DNA of 64,000 bases from Bordetella parapertussis (GTDB lineage: Bacteria > Pseudomonadota > Gammaproteobacteria > Burkholderiales > SG8-41): the NCBI GenBank assembly GCA_945906815.1, contig CAMDRT010000018.1, forward strand, positions 20,919 through 84,918, written 5' to 3'. Position 1 is the stretch's first letter. Each line of letters begins with the position of its first letter. A model generated the notes under the pieces. The model saw only the letters and a list, made by a program, of their open reading frames with translations. It did no database searches and was not told where the DNA came from. A program made the position numbers and the translations under genes. Below are positions 1 to 9,612 of this stretch, one piece after another.

Positions 1-17
1 CCTTCGGCGATTGCACC

Positions 18-1292
18 CTACACAACGCCCTCCATCAGTTGCACTTCCACCAGCGCGCCAGCCGCAACGTTACCCTGATCCGTCGGCAGAATAATGAAGC
101 AGTTGGATTCTGACATGGAACGCAATATGCCCGAGCCTTGTTCGCCGGTGACGCGCACACGCCAAGCGCCTGCGGCATCCTGCGACAAAATGCCGCGCTG
201 AAACTCGGTGCGTCCGGGGGCTTTTTTCAATGCGGAAGTGCAAGGCACTTTGAAGGTAGGTAGCGGCGGTACTGGGTTTTGCCCAGCGAGCACGAGTAGC
301 GCGTCGCGCACGAACTGGTAGAACGTCACCATCACCGACACCGGGTTGCCCGGCAAGCCAAAGAAATGTGCGCCACCGATTTTGCCGTAGGCCAGCGGCC
401 GCCCGGGCTTCATGGCGATTTTCCAGAACAGGACTTCGCCGAGTTTGTTGAGCATCTCCTTCACGAAATCGGCTTCGCCCACCGATACGCCACCGCTGGT
501 GATGACGACGTCGGCGTTGGCCGCCGCGGTGGCGAAGGCGGCTTCGATCAGCGCGGGGTCGTCGCGCACCACGCCCATGTCGATCACTTCGCAGTTCAGC
601 CGCGTCAACATGCCATGGATGGTGTAGCGATTGCTGTCGAAGATCTGGCCAGCGCCGGGCACGGCGCCGATGGAAACCAACTCATCGCCGGTGGAGAAAA
701 ACGCCACGCGCAATTTGCGAAACACCGTGACTTCGCCGATACCCAGCGACGACACCAGACCCACTTCCGCAGGCCGCAGCGGCAGTCCGCACTTTAATGC
801 GACCTGGCCGGTGGCGAGGTCTTCGCCGGCACGGCGCAGATTTTGATGGAGACGATGGCCGCTGCCGATGGTGACATTACCCTCCTTGGCATGGGCGTGT
901 TCCTGCATCACGATGGTGTCGGCTTCGGGTGGCATCACCGCGCCGGTCATGATGCGCACGGCTTCACCCGCGTGCATGGTGCCTGCGAAAGGCTTGCCGG
1001 CGAATGACGCACCGGCGATTTTGAGGCTGACTTCGCCATCCGTTTTGAGCTCGGCAAAGCGCACGGCAAAACCATCCATGGCCGAGTTGTCATGCGCGGG
1101 CACGTTGAGCGGCGAGATCACGTCTTGCGCCAGCACGCGGCCGAGTGCGGCGCGCACATGCACGCGTTCGGTGGCAGTCAGCGGCGTGAGAAAACGCGCA
1201 ATCAGCGCGCGCGCCTTATCGACCGGCATCGAATTAGGATCGTAATCGTCGGCGCAACTGGCGTCGCGCAGGGTGGGGGAGGGCAGGGTCAT
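18..1292 (-). CDS. moeA: Molybdopterin molybdenumtransferase MoeA
   Basis: The enzyme inserts molybdate into adenylylated molybdopterin in the cytoplasm, the last common step of molybdenum cofactor synthesis. The 424-residue product has the family's usual length. The N-terminal half carries HDNSAMDGFAVR, a strongly conserved MoeA segment. The MoCF-type domain follows with TSGGVSVGEADF, MKPGRPLAYG and FGLPGNPVSVM. The gene is complete, with its stop codon just inside the window edge. It is divergent from the formate dehydrogenase operon, whose catalytic subunit needs the finished bis-MGD cofactor, so the context fits. Whether this copy favours molybdenum or tungsten cannot be read from the sequence; the tungstate transporter genes downstream make tungsten possible. 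Confidence 0.96.
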   Translation of the reverse strand: MTLPSPTLRDASCADDYDPNSMPVDKARALIARFLTPLTATERVHVRAALGRVLAQDVISPLNVPAHDNSAMDGFAVRFAELKTDGEVSLKIAGASFAGKPFAGTMHAGEAVRIMTGAVMPPEADTIVMQEHAHAKEGNVTIGSGHRLHQNLRRAGEDLATGQVALKCGLPLRPAEVGLVSSLGIGEVTVFRKLRVAFFSTGDELVSIGAVPGAGQIFDSNRYTIHGMLTRLNCEVIDMGVVRDDPALIEAAFATAAANADVVITSGGVSVGEADFVKEMLNKLGEVLFWKIAMKPGRPLAYGKIGGAHFFGLPGNPVSVMVTFYQFVRDALLVLAGQNPVPPLPTFKVPCTSALKKAPGRTEFQRGILSQDAAGAWRVRVTGEQGSGILRSMSESNCFIILPTDQGNVAAGALVEVQLMEGVV

Positions 1293-1789
1293 GTGGGCGT
1301 GTAAGTATCTTTTAAGGATTGAGCAGATGAGTGCGCGGACAGGAATTCTATCCCACAGCCTTCCGCGACTCGCATGGGCGCTACGGAATTTTTGCTTGCA
1401 ACCTCAGAGAATTATTATCAAGTAACTGTTTTTAAACAATTATTTAACAATTATAGAACAGCTATGCACTAGCGCCGTCAATCGAGCAGTCCCGTTTGTA
1501 TCGCAGCACACAGCCGCTCGTAAGCACTCGGGCGGCAACAGATGGCTCGTGCAGTGCAGCAGAAAATTCCAGTTGAAAAGACTGCTGAATATGTTAGCGT
1601 ATGGCTGTCCATTTTGTGGGCGATGCGTACGCAGAGCAGCAACAGGTTCATGCGCATCCCCAGCGATCAATCTTTAAAAAAATTCAATACGCAAGTGGAC
1701 ATAGCTTCAGCAGCACGCGGGCTTTGAGGGGGGCCAGCAGTTGCTCCTCTTTTGGTGATGAAACGCATTTTTGCCAGGAGGAGCTGCAC
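1293..1789. promoter_or_regulatory. Divergent intergenic region moeA / fdnG
   Basis: About 500 bp without a convincing gene. An AT-rich stretch at roughly 1415-1465 is the best place for promoter elements, but no clear -35/-10 pair stands out. A very strong Shine-Dalgarno sequence, AGGAGGAG (1776-1783), lies six bases before the ATG at 1790 and fixes the start of fdnG. An open frame running back to 1601 in the same phase has no comparable ribosome site and would bury the Tat signal. Confidence 0.5.
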
Positions 1790-4700
1790 ATGGACATGAA
1801 AGTTTCCCGACGACAGTTTTTCAGAATATCGGCCGGCGGCATGGCGACGTCGAGCCTTGCGCTGATGGGCTACGCGCCCGGCGCGGTGGCCGATGTGCGC
1901 AGCTTCAAACTCTCGCGCACCACAGAGCATCGCAGCATCTGCCCGTATTGCTCGGTGAGTTGCGGCATGATCATGTACACCTTGGGCGACAAGTCGAAGA
2001 ACATTACGCCCGTGATCATGCATGTCGAGGGCGACCCCGACCATCCGGTGAATCGCGGCACACTGTGCCCCAAAGGCGCCGGCGTGCTCGACATGATCCA
2101 CAGCCCCAACCGTGTGAAATACCCGGAAGTGCGCGCGCCTGGCTCTGACCAGTGGAAGCGCATCTCGTGGGACGAGGCGATCACGCGCATTGCCAAGCAT
2201 ATGAAGGACGACCGCGACAAGAATTTCATCGAAAAAAATGCCGCGGGCACTACCGTCAACCGCTGGCCTACGCTGGGGTTTCTGGCGTCCAGCGCCGCTT
2301 CCAATGAATCCGGCTATATCAGTGTCAAGACGATGCGCGGGATGGGCGTCGTTGCCCTCGACACGCAGGCACGAATATGACACGCACCGACGGTCACCAG
2401 TCTGGGGCCAACGTTCGGTAGAGGTGCAATGACCAATAGCTGGGTCGATATCAAGAACACCGACCTGGTATTGATTATGGGTGGCAATGCGGCGGAAGCC
2501 CACCCCTGTGGATTCAAGTGGGTGACCGAGGCGATGCAGCATCGCAAAGCGAAGCTGATCGTGGTCGATCCCCGTTTCACGCGTTCGGCGGCGGTGGCTG
2601 ATACCTACGCGCCGATACGCGTGGGTACCGACATCGCCTTCCTTGGCGGCGTCATCAATTATCTGTTGGCCAACAACAAGATACATACGGAATACGTCAA
2701 GGCGTACACCGATGCCACCTTCATGACCAAGGAAGGCTACAACTTCGACAACGGCTTTTTCAGCGGCTACAACGCCGAAAAGCGCGTTTACGACAAGGCC
2801 ACCTGGGGTTATGAGCTGGGCAAGGACGGCTTCGTTGTGGTTGATGACAAGATGGAAGATCCGCGCTGCGTGTTCCAGCAATTGAAGAAGCATTATTCGC
2901 GCTACACGCCTGAACTGGTGAGCAAGATCACCGGTACGCCTAAGGATGCGTTCCTTAAAATTGCCGAGCAAATGGCCGCGACTTCCGCGACCAACAAGGT
3001 GATGACGATACTGTATGCGTTGGGCTGGACACAGCACACAGTAGGCTCGCAGAACATACGTACCATGGCGATGATTCAGTTGCTGCTCGGCAACATGGGG
3101 CGTCCGGGCGGCGGCGTCAATGCGTTGCGCGGGCACGCCAATGTGCAGGGCATCACCGACATGTGTTTGTATTCGGACACGCTGCCCGGCTATCTGGGTG
3201 CGCCGCTGGATCGCGACATCTCGCGTGAGGACTATCTGAAACGGCTCACCGGCAAGCCCTTGCGTCCGAATCAGATGGCATTCACGCAGAACTTCCCCAA
3301 GTGGCACACCAGCCAGCAGAAGGCATGGTGGGGTGACGCGGCCAACAAGGACAATGATTTTGCCTTTGATTATTTGCCTAAGAAAGACGCCGCCTACGAT
3401 GTGTTGCATATGTTCGAATTGATGCATCAGGGCAAGATGGGCGGGTTCGTGTGCCAGGGCTTCAATCCGTTGGCGGCGCTGCCGAACAAGAAAAAAATAT
3501 CCGCGGCAATGGCCAAGCTGAAGTATTTGGTGGTGGCCGATCCGCTGGAAACCGAAACCTCCGAATTCTGGAAAAATTTCGGGCCGCTGAACGATGTTGA
3601 TCCCAAAACCATACAGACCGAGGTGTTCCGTCTGCCGACGACGACCTTCGCCGAAGAAACAGGCTCCTTCACCAACTCCAGCCGCGTGATTCAGTGGAAG
3701 GAAAAAGCGGCCGATGCGCCGGGCCAGGGCAAGCCCGACTCGGAAATCATGGCACGCATCTTTGTGAAGATACGCGAGATGTACCGCAAGGATGGCGGCA
3801 AGGCGCCTGATCCAATACTCAAGCTGACCTGGCCGTATCAAAATGCCGAAGCGCCCAGCCCGGGCGAAGTCATGCGTGAGTTCTCTGGGCGCGCTCTTGT
3901 CGACCTGATGTCGCCGATTGATCCGAAGAACCCGAAGGAACCGCAGAAAGTAGTGGTGCCGGCCGGGCAGTTGGCAGTGTTCGCGCAACTGCGCGACGAC
4001 GGCAGCACCGCGTGCGGCAACTGGCTCTACTGCGGCACGTGGTCAGCGGCGGGCAATATGACAGCGCGGCGCGACAATTCCGATCCCAGCGGCCTCGGCG
4101 TGTTTCCGAATTGGGGTTATTCGTGGCCGGCCAATCGCCGGATACTGTATAACCGTGCTTCGGCTGATCCGGCCGGCAAACATTGGGATCCGTCACGCAA
4201 GTACATGTCATGGAATGGCAAGACTTGGTCGGGTGCGGATGTTCCTGACATGCGCCCGACTGCCGCACCCGAAGAAAACGTCGGCCCGTTTATCATGAAT
4301 CCGGAAGGTGTTGCGCGCTTGCACGCCATCGGCATGGCGGAAGGCCCGTTCCCCGAGCACTACGAGCCGTTCGAGACGCCGGTCGCCACCAACTTGATGA
4401 ATACCAATCCCAAGGCCATCAGCAATCCGGCGGCGCGGGTTTACAAGGGCGATATGGAAACGTTTGGCAAGGCCGCGGATTTTCCGTATGCGGCCACCAC
4501 CTACCGTCTGACGGAGCATCAGCATTTCTGGACCAAACACGCGCGCTCCAACGCCATCACGCAGCCTTCGCCGTTTGTCGAAATTGGCGAGGATTTGGCG
4601 AAGGAAAAAGGCTTCAAGAACGGCCAGATGGTCAAGGTGAAATCCAACCGCGGCGAAGTGAAAGCGGCGGTGGTAGTCACCAAGCGCATCAAGGGTTGGG

Positions 4701-4867
4701 ATGTGAACGGCAAGAAGGTGCATATGGTGGGTATCCCCATCCACTGGGGATTCAAAGGCGTGACGCAAAATGGTTATCTGGCCAATGCGTTAACACCTTA
4801 TGTCGGCGACGCGAATTCCCAGACACCGGAATTCAAGGCGTTCCTCGTCAACATTGAAAAAGCCTAA
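1790..4867 (+). CDS. fdnG: Formate dehydrogenase-N/O type alpha subunit, selenoprotein (in-frame UGA = Sec197)
   Basis: Catalytic subunit of a membrane-anchored respiratory formate dehydrogenase, which oxidises formate on the periplasmic side. Translated through the TGA at 2378-2380 it gives 1025 residues, close to E. coli FdnG (1015). The reading frame matches FdnG on both sides of the TGA: TQARI, then Sec, then HAPTVTSLGPTFGRGAMTN. A Tat signal (SRRQFFRISAGG, residues 6-17) is followed by a 4Fe-4S motif starting at Cys51 and Cys54, with CPKG further on, then the bis-MGD-binding domains. The C-terminal block (GIPIHWGF, NTLTPYVGDANSQTPE-like) is also conserved. Automatic annotation would probably split the gene in two at the UGA. 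The genome must also carry selA, selB, selC and selD, which are not in this window. Confidence 0.95.
2378..2427 (+). promoter_or_regulatory. Sec UGA codon and putative bacterial SECIS hairpin
   Basis: Directly 3' of the TGA, ACCGACG (2386-2392) can pair with CGTTCGGT (2412-2419) leaving one bulged T. An apical CCA/TGG stem closes a small loop with AGTCT at 2399-2403. Position and shape resemble bSECIS elements, which sit immediately after the UGA and bind SelB at the apical loop. The fold was drawn by eye, so exact pairing is uncertain; the Sec codon itself is supported much more strongly by the protein alignment. Confidence 0.7.
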
Positions 4868-4879
4868 GGGGAAGCTACC

Positions 4880-5755
4880 ATGCCATCACTACAATCACTT
4901 GATATAGCGTTGCGTTCGGCTACCACCACCCCTTCGCCGAGCGTGCGCCACACCACTGAAGTCGCCAAGCTGATCGACGAATCCAAGTGCATCGGTTGCA
5001 AGGCCTGTCAGGTCGCGTGCATGAACTGGAACGATCTGCGCGATGATGTCGGCACCAACGTCGGCGTCTACGACAACCCGGCGGATCTCACGCCGAGTTC
5101 GTGGACGCTGATGCGCTTTTTCGAGGTGGAAGTCGAAAAAGACAAACTGGAGTGGCTGATCCGCAAAGATGGCTGCATGCATTGTGCGGAACCCGGCTGT
5201 CTTCAGGCGTGTCCTTCGCCGGGCGCCATCGTCAAATACTCCAACGGTATTGTCGATTTCATTTCCGAAAACTGCATCGGCTGCGGCTACTGCGTCACCG
5301 GTTGCCCGTTCAATGTGCCGCGCATTTCCAAGGTGGATAACAAGGCCTACAAATGCTCGCTGTGTTCGGATCGTGTAGCAGTGGGGCAGGCGCCGGCGTG
5401 TGTGAAAACCTGTCCCACCGGCGCTATCAGCTTTGGCAGCAAAGAGGACATGAGCATTTACGCTGAAAAGCGCGCCGGTGAGCTGCGCGAACGTGGTCAC
5501 AAGGATGCGGGCGTGTATGACCCGAAAGGCGTGGGCGGCACGCACGTGATGTATGTGCTAAAACACGCCGATCGTCCGGAACTGGTGGGGCTGCCCAAAA
5601 ACCCGTCGGTAAGCACCATGGTCGCGCTGTGGAAGGGCGCCACTAAGCCTATTGCCACAGCGCTGATAGGGATGGCGGCGTTTGCAGGCTTCCTGCATTA
5701 CGTCATGGTCGGTCCGAAAGAAGTGGAAGAAGACAATGCCAAGGAGGAAGCATGA
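4880..5755 (+). CDS. fdnH: Formate dehydrogenase iron-sulfur (beta) subunit
   Basis: Electron-transfer subunit carrying electrons from FdnG to the cytochrome b subunit. The 291-residue protein has four clusters of cysteines typical of Fdn[12 protein letters not shown] near residue 38, [27 protein letters not shown] and [21 protein letters not shown]. Together they bind four 4Fe-4S clusters. A single hydrophobic segment near the C-terminus (roughly residues 255-275) anchors it to the membrane. It begins 12 bases after the fdnG stop and overlaps fdnI by an ATGA, so the three genes are co-translated. Confidence 0.96.
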   Translation: MPSLQSLDIALRSATTTPSPSVRHTTEVAKLIDESKCIGCKACQVACMNWNDLRDDVGTNVGVYDNPADLTPSSWTLMRFFEVEVEKDKLEWLIRKDGCMHCAEPGCLQACPSPGAIVKYSNGIVDFISENCIGCGYCVTGCPFNVPRISKVDNKAYKCSLCSDRVAVGQAPACVKTCPTGAISFGSKEDMSIYAEKRAGELRERGHKDAGVYDPKGVGGTHVMYVLKHADRPELVGLPKNPSVSTMVALWKGATKPIATALIGMAAFAGFLHYVMVGPKEVEEDNAKEEA

Positions 5756-6375
5756 GCAATCCTAAGATGGTAGAGCGCTACACCCCGAAAGAGCGGGGCA
5801 ACCACTGGATAGTGGCGACCTGCTTTATCCTCGCGGCGCTGTCGGGGCTGGCACTGTTTCATCCGTCGCTGTTCTTCTTTTCCAATCTGTTTGGCGGCGG
5901 ACCATGGACGCGCATCCTGCACCCCTTCATCGGCGTGGTGATGTTCGTGTTTTTCTGCATCACCATGGTGCGCTTCTGGAAACGGAACCGCATGACCGAT
6001 GCCGACCGGGTCTGGATGAAGCAGGTCAAGGAGGTGATGATGAACCGCGAAAAAGATTTGCCAGAGGTCGGCAAATACAATGCGGGACAAAAATACATGT
6101 TCTGGCTGATGGTCATTTGCATGTGGCTACTGATCGTGTCGGGTATTGTGATGTGGCGGCCGTATTTTGCCGGCGCGTTCCCGATCGACATCAACCGCAT
6201 CGCGGTGCTGGTGCATGCATTATCTGCGGTGGTGCTGGTGATCGGCATTGTCGTTCATGTGTATGCGGCGATCTGGGTCAAGGGCACCATGCGCGCGATG
6301 ATCCGCGGTAATGTCAGCGCGGCTTGGGCCAAGCACCACCACCCGGGCTGGTTTCGCGAGGTAAGTGGCAAGTAA
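5752..6375 (+). CDS. fdnI: Formate dehydrogenase cytochrome b556 (gamma) subunit
   Basis: Integral membrane diheme cytochrome b of 207 residues that passes electrons to the quinone pool. Four hydrophobic segments are visible (near residues 20-40, 55-75, 115-135 and 150-175). Histidines at NHW and LHPF near the first two, and at LVHALSA and IVVHVYA in the last, are positioned as heme ligands. It overlaps the fdnH stop by ATGA. The end contains a short tandem duplication (AAGTGGCAAGT around 6362-6384), which falls at the stop codon and appears to be neutral. Confidence 0.94.
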   Translation: MSNPKMVERYTPKERGNHWIVATCFILAALSGLALFHPSLFFFSNLFGGGPWTRILHPFIGVVMFVFFCITMVRFWKRNRMTDADRVWMKQVKEVMMNREKDLPEVGKYNAGQKYMFWLMVICMWLLIVSGIVMWRPYFAGAFPIDINRIAVLVHALSAVVLVIGIVVHVYAAIWVKGTMRAMIRGNVSAAWAKHHHPGWFREVSGK

Positions 6376-6414
6376 GTGGCAAGTGAGCAGCGACGGTCAA
6401 TAACGGAAGCATGA

Positions 6415-7341
6415 ATGGCACGAGCGCCCATACGTATAGTTCCCCAGGATGAAATAGCCGGTGGCTTGAAAGAGCCGCCGGCTTTTCGTTTGCCTGACAC
6501 GGCGAGTGTTTTCTCTGATCGCAGTGCGCGCTTCGAGGCTTTGGCCGCGCAGGGCAAAGGCGACACTGCGTTTTTGCATCTGATGGCGCAACTGGCCGGG
6601 GCGCAGCAGAAGGCATTGGATAACCACCCTCCGCCGGCAACACCAGAGCGCCAGCATCTTGAGCGCTGCCACACGCATGGCTTGCCGCCTTTAGGAACGG
6701 ATGCACCGCTGGAGGCAACGTGGCGTGGGGTGTTAACCACTATCACGCAACACCTGCGCGCCGATGTTCCTGCTGCCGTGCAAAGTGTTCTTGCCGCGCT
6801 TGAAAAGATGGATGCCGTCACGCTCGACACCCAGGCAAGCGGCCTGTTGCGTCTGGATTACCCGGCATTGGACGCTGCCATCGTGCCGTTTGTCGGCGCA
6901 GCCCTGCAAGTGCATTGGGTGAAACGCGCAAGTGCATTGGGTGAAGGCGAAATCAGAAAACTTGATGTGCCGAACTTGTGCCCGGTATGTGGCTCGCCGC
7001 CGGTTGCCAGCGTATTGCGCATCAGCGCGCCGGTGCCGGGCACGCGCTATCTGCATTGCGTGTTGTGCGCGACCGACTGGCACATCGCTCGTGGTTTTTG
7101 CAGCCAGTGCGATGTGCAGGAAAAACTGGCTTACTACCACATTGAAAGCGGCAGCGCTGCGGTGCGCGGTGAAGCCTGTGAGGATTGCAAGGGTTACATC
7201 AAATCGTTTAATCAGGAAAAAGACCCACAGGCCGATCCAGTGGCTGACGACGTGGCATCATTAGCCCTGGATATCCTGCTCGATGAATCCGGCTATGAGC
7301 GCGCCAGTCCTAATTATTTCTTTGTACCGGGGCAGGGCTGA
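6415..7341 (+). CDS. fdhE: Formate dehydrogenase accessory protein FdhE
   Basis: Cytoplasmic rubredoxin-like protein required for maturation of respiratory formate dehydrogenases; in the known family it interacts with the catalytic subunits. The 308-residue product has the family length. It carries paired CxxC motifs in the C-terminal half: CPVCGSPP, CVLCATDW, CSQCD and CEDCKGY. It lies 40 bases after fdnI in the same direction. Two ATGs sit four bases apart (6411 and 6415); only the second is in the conserved frame. The sulfurtransferase partner FdhD is not found in this window. Confidence 0.94.
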   Translation: MARAPIRIVPQDEIAGGLKEPPAFRLPDTASVFSDRSARFEALAAQGKGDTAFLHLMAQLAGAQQKALDNHPPPATPERQHLERCHTHGLPPLGTDAPLEATWRGVLTTITQHLRADVPAAVQSVLAALEKMDAVTLDTQASGLLRLDYPALDAAIVPFVGAALQVHWVKRASALGEGEIRKLDVPNLCPVCGSPPVASVLRISAPVPGTRYLHCVLCATDWHIARGFCSQCDVQEKLAYYHIESGSAAVRGEACEDCKGYIKSFNQEKDPQADPVADDVASLALDILLDESGYERASPNYFFVPGQG

Positions 7342-7342
7342 A

Positions 7343-7789
7343 TTGATCGTAGTGCGCGGCTGCGAATTCCCCGAAGACCGCCACTACCATGCCGATTACA
7401 ATGTTTGGGTGCAAGGCGATGCTAAGGGCGTGGTGACTTTGGGCGCGACGTCCTATGGGGTGGCACTGGCGATAGAATTTTTTGCGTTTACACCCAAGGC
7501 TGTAGGAACCCGTCTCGATGCGGGGCGCGCTGTCGGTCTGCTGGAGTTGTCGAAAACAGTAGTATCTGTGCGGACCCCGGTGGCGGGAACCCTGATCGAA
7601 GTGAATGTGGCGGCGGTCGCCAGGCCTACGCTGATCAGCGCAGATCCTTATGGGGCGGGTTGGCTGGTGCGGATTTCCGCCAGCGCGGAACCTGAAACCG
7701 GCGACGGTCTCGTGTCGGGTGCGGCGGTGGCGCCAGCGTTCGAGCGAGAGATGATGCTGGAAAACTTTGCAGGACCGCCTATAGCATGA
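7343..7789 (+). CDS. GcvH-like lipoyl-carrier protein
   Basis: A small lipoyl-domain protein similar to the glycine cleavage H protein. RGCEFPEDRHYHADYNVWV near the start, VTLGATSYG and the ELSKTVVSVRTPVAG hairpin are recognisable, and the lipoate-attachment lysine is kept (Lys71 from this start). No gcvT or gcvP genes are nearby, so it is unlikely to serve glycine cleavage. It sits between fdhE and a DsrE-like gene, recalling the LbpA/DsrE pairing in sulfur-oxidation (sHdr) clusters. The start is uncertain: TTG 7343 follows GGGGCAGGG and just clears fdhE, GTG 7352 is possible, and ATG 7283 or 7295 would overlap fdhE by about 50 bases. The function here is inferred only. Confidence 0.8.
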   Translation: MIVVRGCEFPEDRHYHADYNVWVQGDAKGVVTLGATSYGVALAIEFFAFTPKAVGTRLDAGRAVGLLELSKTVVSVRTPVAGTLIEVNVAAVARPTLISADPYGAGWLVRISASAEPETGDGLVSGAAVAPAFEREMMLENFAGPPIA

Positions 7790-8163
7790 AAACGCATTTA
7801 GCCATTTTGTTGTGGGCAGCGGATCCTGAACAGCCGCATCTGTGCGCGACACCATTTTTTCATGCGGCCGCTGCCGCCGCCATGGATGTGCAAGTGGAAG
7901 TCTATTTCACCAGCCGTTCGGTAAAGCTCCTCGCCCGAGGCGTCGCAGCGTCACTACCTGCAGGGCCACGCCACAGAGAAACCGTGTATGCGTTCATGCA
8001 GCGGGCGTCCGAACACGGCGCGAAATTTTTTGCGTGCAGCCAAGCGTTGGAAGAACACGCTGTCACCGCGGCAGACTTGATACCGGAAGTCACTGGTGTG
8101 GCAGGTGCGGCAGTCTACATGCAGCGCTGCCTCGACCCGCAGTGGTCTGCTATAACCTATTGA
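7786..8163 (+). CDS. DsrE-family protein (putative sulfur- or selenium-transfer)
   Basis: A 125-residue protein with a DsrE/DsrF fold pattern: an N-terminal strand (LAILLWAAD), an Ala-rich helix, VQVEVYFTS, then a helix and AKFFACSQAL. The cysteine in the last motif is where DsrE-type persulfide carriers have their active cysteine. The end, VTGVAGAAVYMQRCL, is typical of the family. It overlaps the lipoyl-carrier gene by four bases (ATGA), so the two are probably made together. Family members bind or transfer sulfur, and some are linked to selenium. In this operon a role in supplying sulfur or selenide to formate dehydrogenase is an attractive but untested inference. Confidence 0.75.
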   Translation: MKTHLAILLWAADPEQPHLCATPFFHAAAAAAMDVQVEVYFTSRSVKLLARGVAASLPAGPRHRETVYAFMQRASEHGAKFFACSQALEEHAVTAADLIPEVTGVAGAAVYMQRCLDPQWSAITY

Positions 8164-8192
8164 TTTTATTTTGTTTTTGTGAATTGTGAATT

Positions 8193-8897
8193 GTGAATGA
8201 CGTTTCTGCGGCCTTGATCGAGGCGTTCCGGCTCATCGCCGGCGCCGACGCGCAGCTTGCGCAGATCGTGTGGCTGAGCGTACGGGTGAGTCTGGCGGCA
8301 GTGCTTATCGCTGCAATCGTAGCGCTGCCGCTGGGTGCGCTGCTGGCGATTACGCGTTTTCCCGGAAGGCAGGCGGTGATTGCTGTGCTCAATGCACTGA
8401 TGGGATTGCCGCCGGTGGTGGTGGGGCTGCTGATCTATTTGCTGCTGTCGCGCGCTGGCCCGCTGGGCGACTTCGGTTTGTTGTTCACGCCTGCCGCGAT
8501 GGTCATCGCGCAAGCGGTGTTGATTACGCCTATCGTCGCCGCGTTGTCGCGGCAGGTGATCGAAGATGCGTGGCGCGAATACGCAGAACAATTGCAATCT
8601 CTCGGCGCGAGCACGTTTGCCGCTGCACGAACGCTGCTATGGGACACGCGCTTTGCCTTGATGACCGTGGTGCTGGCAGGATTCGGGCGTGCGGCGGCGG
8701 AAGTAGGGGCGGTAATGATCGTCGGCGGCAACATCGATGGTGTGACGCGGGTGATGACCACCGCCATTGCGCTGGAAACGAGCAAGGGTGATTTGCCGCT
8801 GGCGCTGGGATTGGGCGTGGTGCTGGTGGCGATTATCATCGGCGTGAATTTGCTGGCGCACGGAGTCAAGTTGACCGCGCAGCGTTACCACGGCTGA
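8193..8897 (+). CDS. tupB: Tungstate ABC transporter permease TupB
   Basis: Membrane permease of a tungstate importer. The 234-residue protein has about five hydrophobic segments and the permease EAA-type loop around YAEQLQSLGASTFAAARTLLW, followed by GRAAAEVGAVMIVGGN, characteristic of Tup/Mod-type permeases. The start is GTG. It lies in a small heptamer repeat that places three GTG codons (8179, 8186, 8193) in the three frames, and only 8193 is in phase. No strong ribosome site is visible. tupC follows closely, but tupA is displaced by about 2.4 kb. Confidence 0.9.
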   Translation: MNDVSAALIEAFRLIAGADAQLAQIVWLSVRVSLAAVLIAAIVALPLGALLAITRFPGRQAVIAVLNALMGLPPVVVGLLIYLLLSRAGPLGDFGLLFTPAAMVIAQAVLITPIVAALSRQVIEDAWREYAEQLQSLGASTFAAARTLLWDTRFALMTVVLAGFGRAAAEVGAVMIVGGNIDGVTRVMTTAIALETSKGDLPLALGLGVVLVAIIIGVNLLAHGVKLTAQRYHG

Positions 8898-8903
8898 TCG
8901 GCG

Positions 8904-9608
8904 ATGCTGCCTCTGACGCTCGACAATTTGAGTTTTGCCGTCGCTGGACGCCCCATCATTCAGTCGATATCGTGTGACATTTCAGCCGCCACACGGACGT
9001 TTATACTGGGCCCGAATGGCGCGGGTAAAAGTGTGCTGATGCGGCTGTGTCACGGCTTGCTCAAGCCGACCGCGGGGCGCGTCATATGGCGGCAAGATGG
9101 CATGGTCCGGCGTGCGCGCGGACAGGCGATGGTGTTCCAGAGACCGGTAATGTTGCGCCGCTCGGCCATCGCCAATGTGATTTACGCACTGAGACTTGCG
9201 GGCATAGCGCGCGCAGAATGCCGGCTGCGCGCCGAGGACGTGCTCGAAGCAGTGGGGCTGTCCCGTCTCGCCGGGCGCCCCGCGCGTGTCTTGTCCAGCG
9301 GTGAACAGCAGCGTCTCGCGCTCGCGCGTGCCTGGGCACTGGGGCCGGAGGTGTTGTTTCTGGATGAACCCACGGCGAACCTCGATCCGAATGCGACGCG
9401 TGATATCGAAAGCATCATCAGCGCCATCCACGCCAGCGGCACCAAGATCATCATGAGCACGCACAGCCTCGGGCAAGCGCGCAGGTTGGCCGATGACATT
9501 TTGTTTCTGAGCGAAGGCCGGCTGGTCGAACGCGCTTCGGTGGAGGTTTTTTTCAAGGCGCCGCAGTCATTGCAGGCGCTGTCGTATTTACGTGGCGAGC
9601 TACCGTGA
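8904..9608 (+). CDS. tupC: Tungstate ABC transporter ATP-binding protein TupC
   Basis: Cytoplasmic ATPase that powers tungstate uptake with TupB and TupA. Residues in order: Walker A GPNGAGKS near residue 36, Q-loop MVFQRP, signature LSSGEQQRLALARAW, Walker B VLFLDEPTANLDP and the switch histidine in MSTHSLGQARRLAD. The 234-residue length is normal for a compact importer ATPase. It starts six bases after tupB. Imported tungstate could feed the molybdopterin-dependent formate dehydrogenase encoded upstream. Confidence 0.92.
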   Translation: MLPLTLDNLSFAVAGRPIIQSISCDISAATRTFILGPNGAGKSVLMRLCHGLLKPTAGRVIWRQDGMVRRARGQAMVFQRPVMLRRSAIANVIYALRLAGIARAECRLRAEDVLEAVGLSRLAGRPARVLSSGEQQRLALARAWALGPEVLFLDEPTANLDPNATRDIESIISAIHASGTKIIMSTHSLGQARRLADDILFLSEGRLVERASVEVFFKAPQSLQALSYLRGELP

Positions 9609-9612
9609 GTTT

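Noticed and set aside
1721..1745. Possible sigma-54 promoter (GG...TTGCT) before fdnG
   Set aside because: The -12-like TTGCT is present, but the -24 side lacks TGGCA and only fits by choosing among a run of G bases.
2378..2380. fdnG as a pseudogene or frameshift
   Set aside because: The break is a single in-frame TGA at the known Sec position, with conserved protein sequence on both sides and no other lesion.
1667..3988. A long minus-strand open frame (773 codons) over fdnG
   Set aside because: It lies opposite a strongly conserved gene, its translation has no recognisable family and is rich in His and Arg as expected for a shadow frame in GC-rich DNA.
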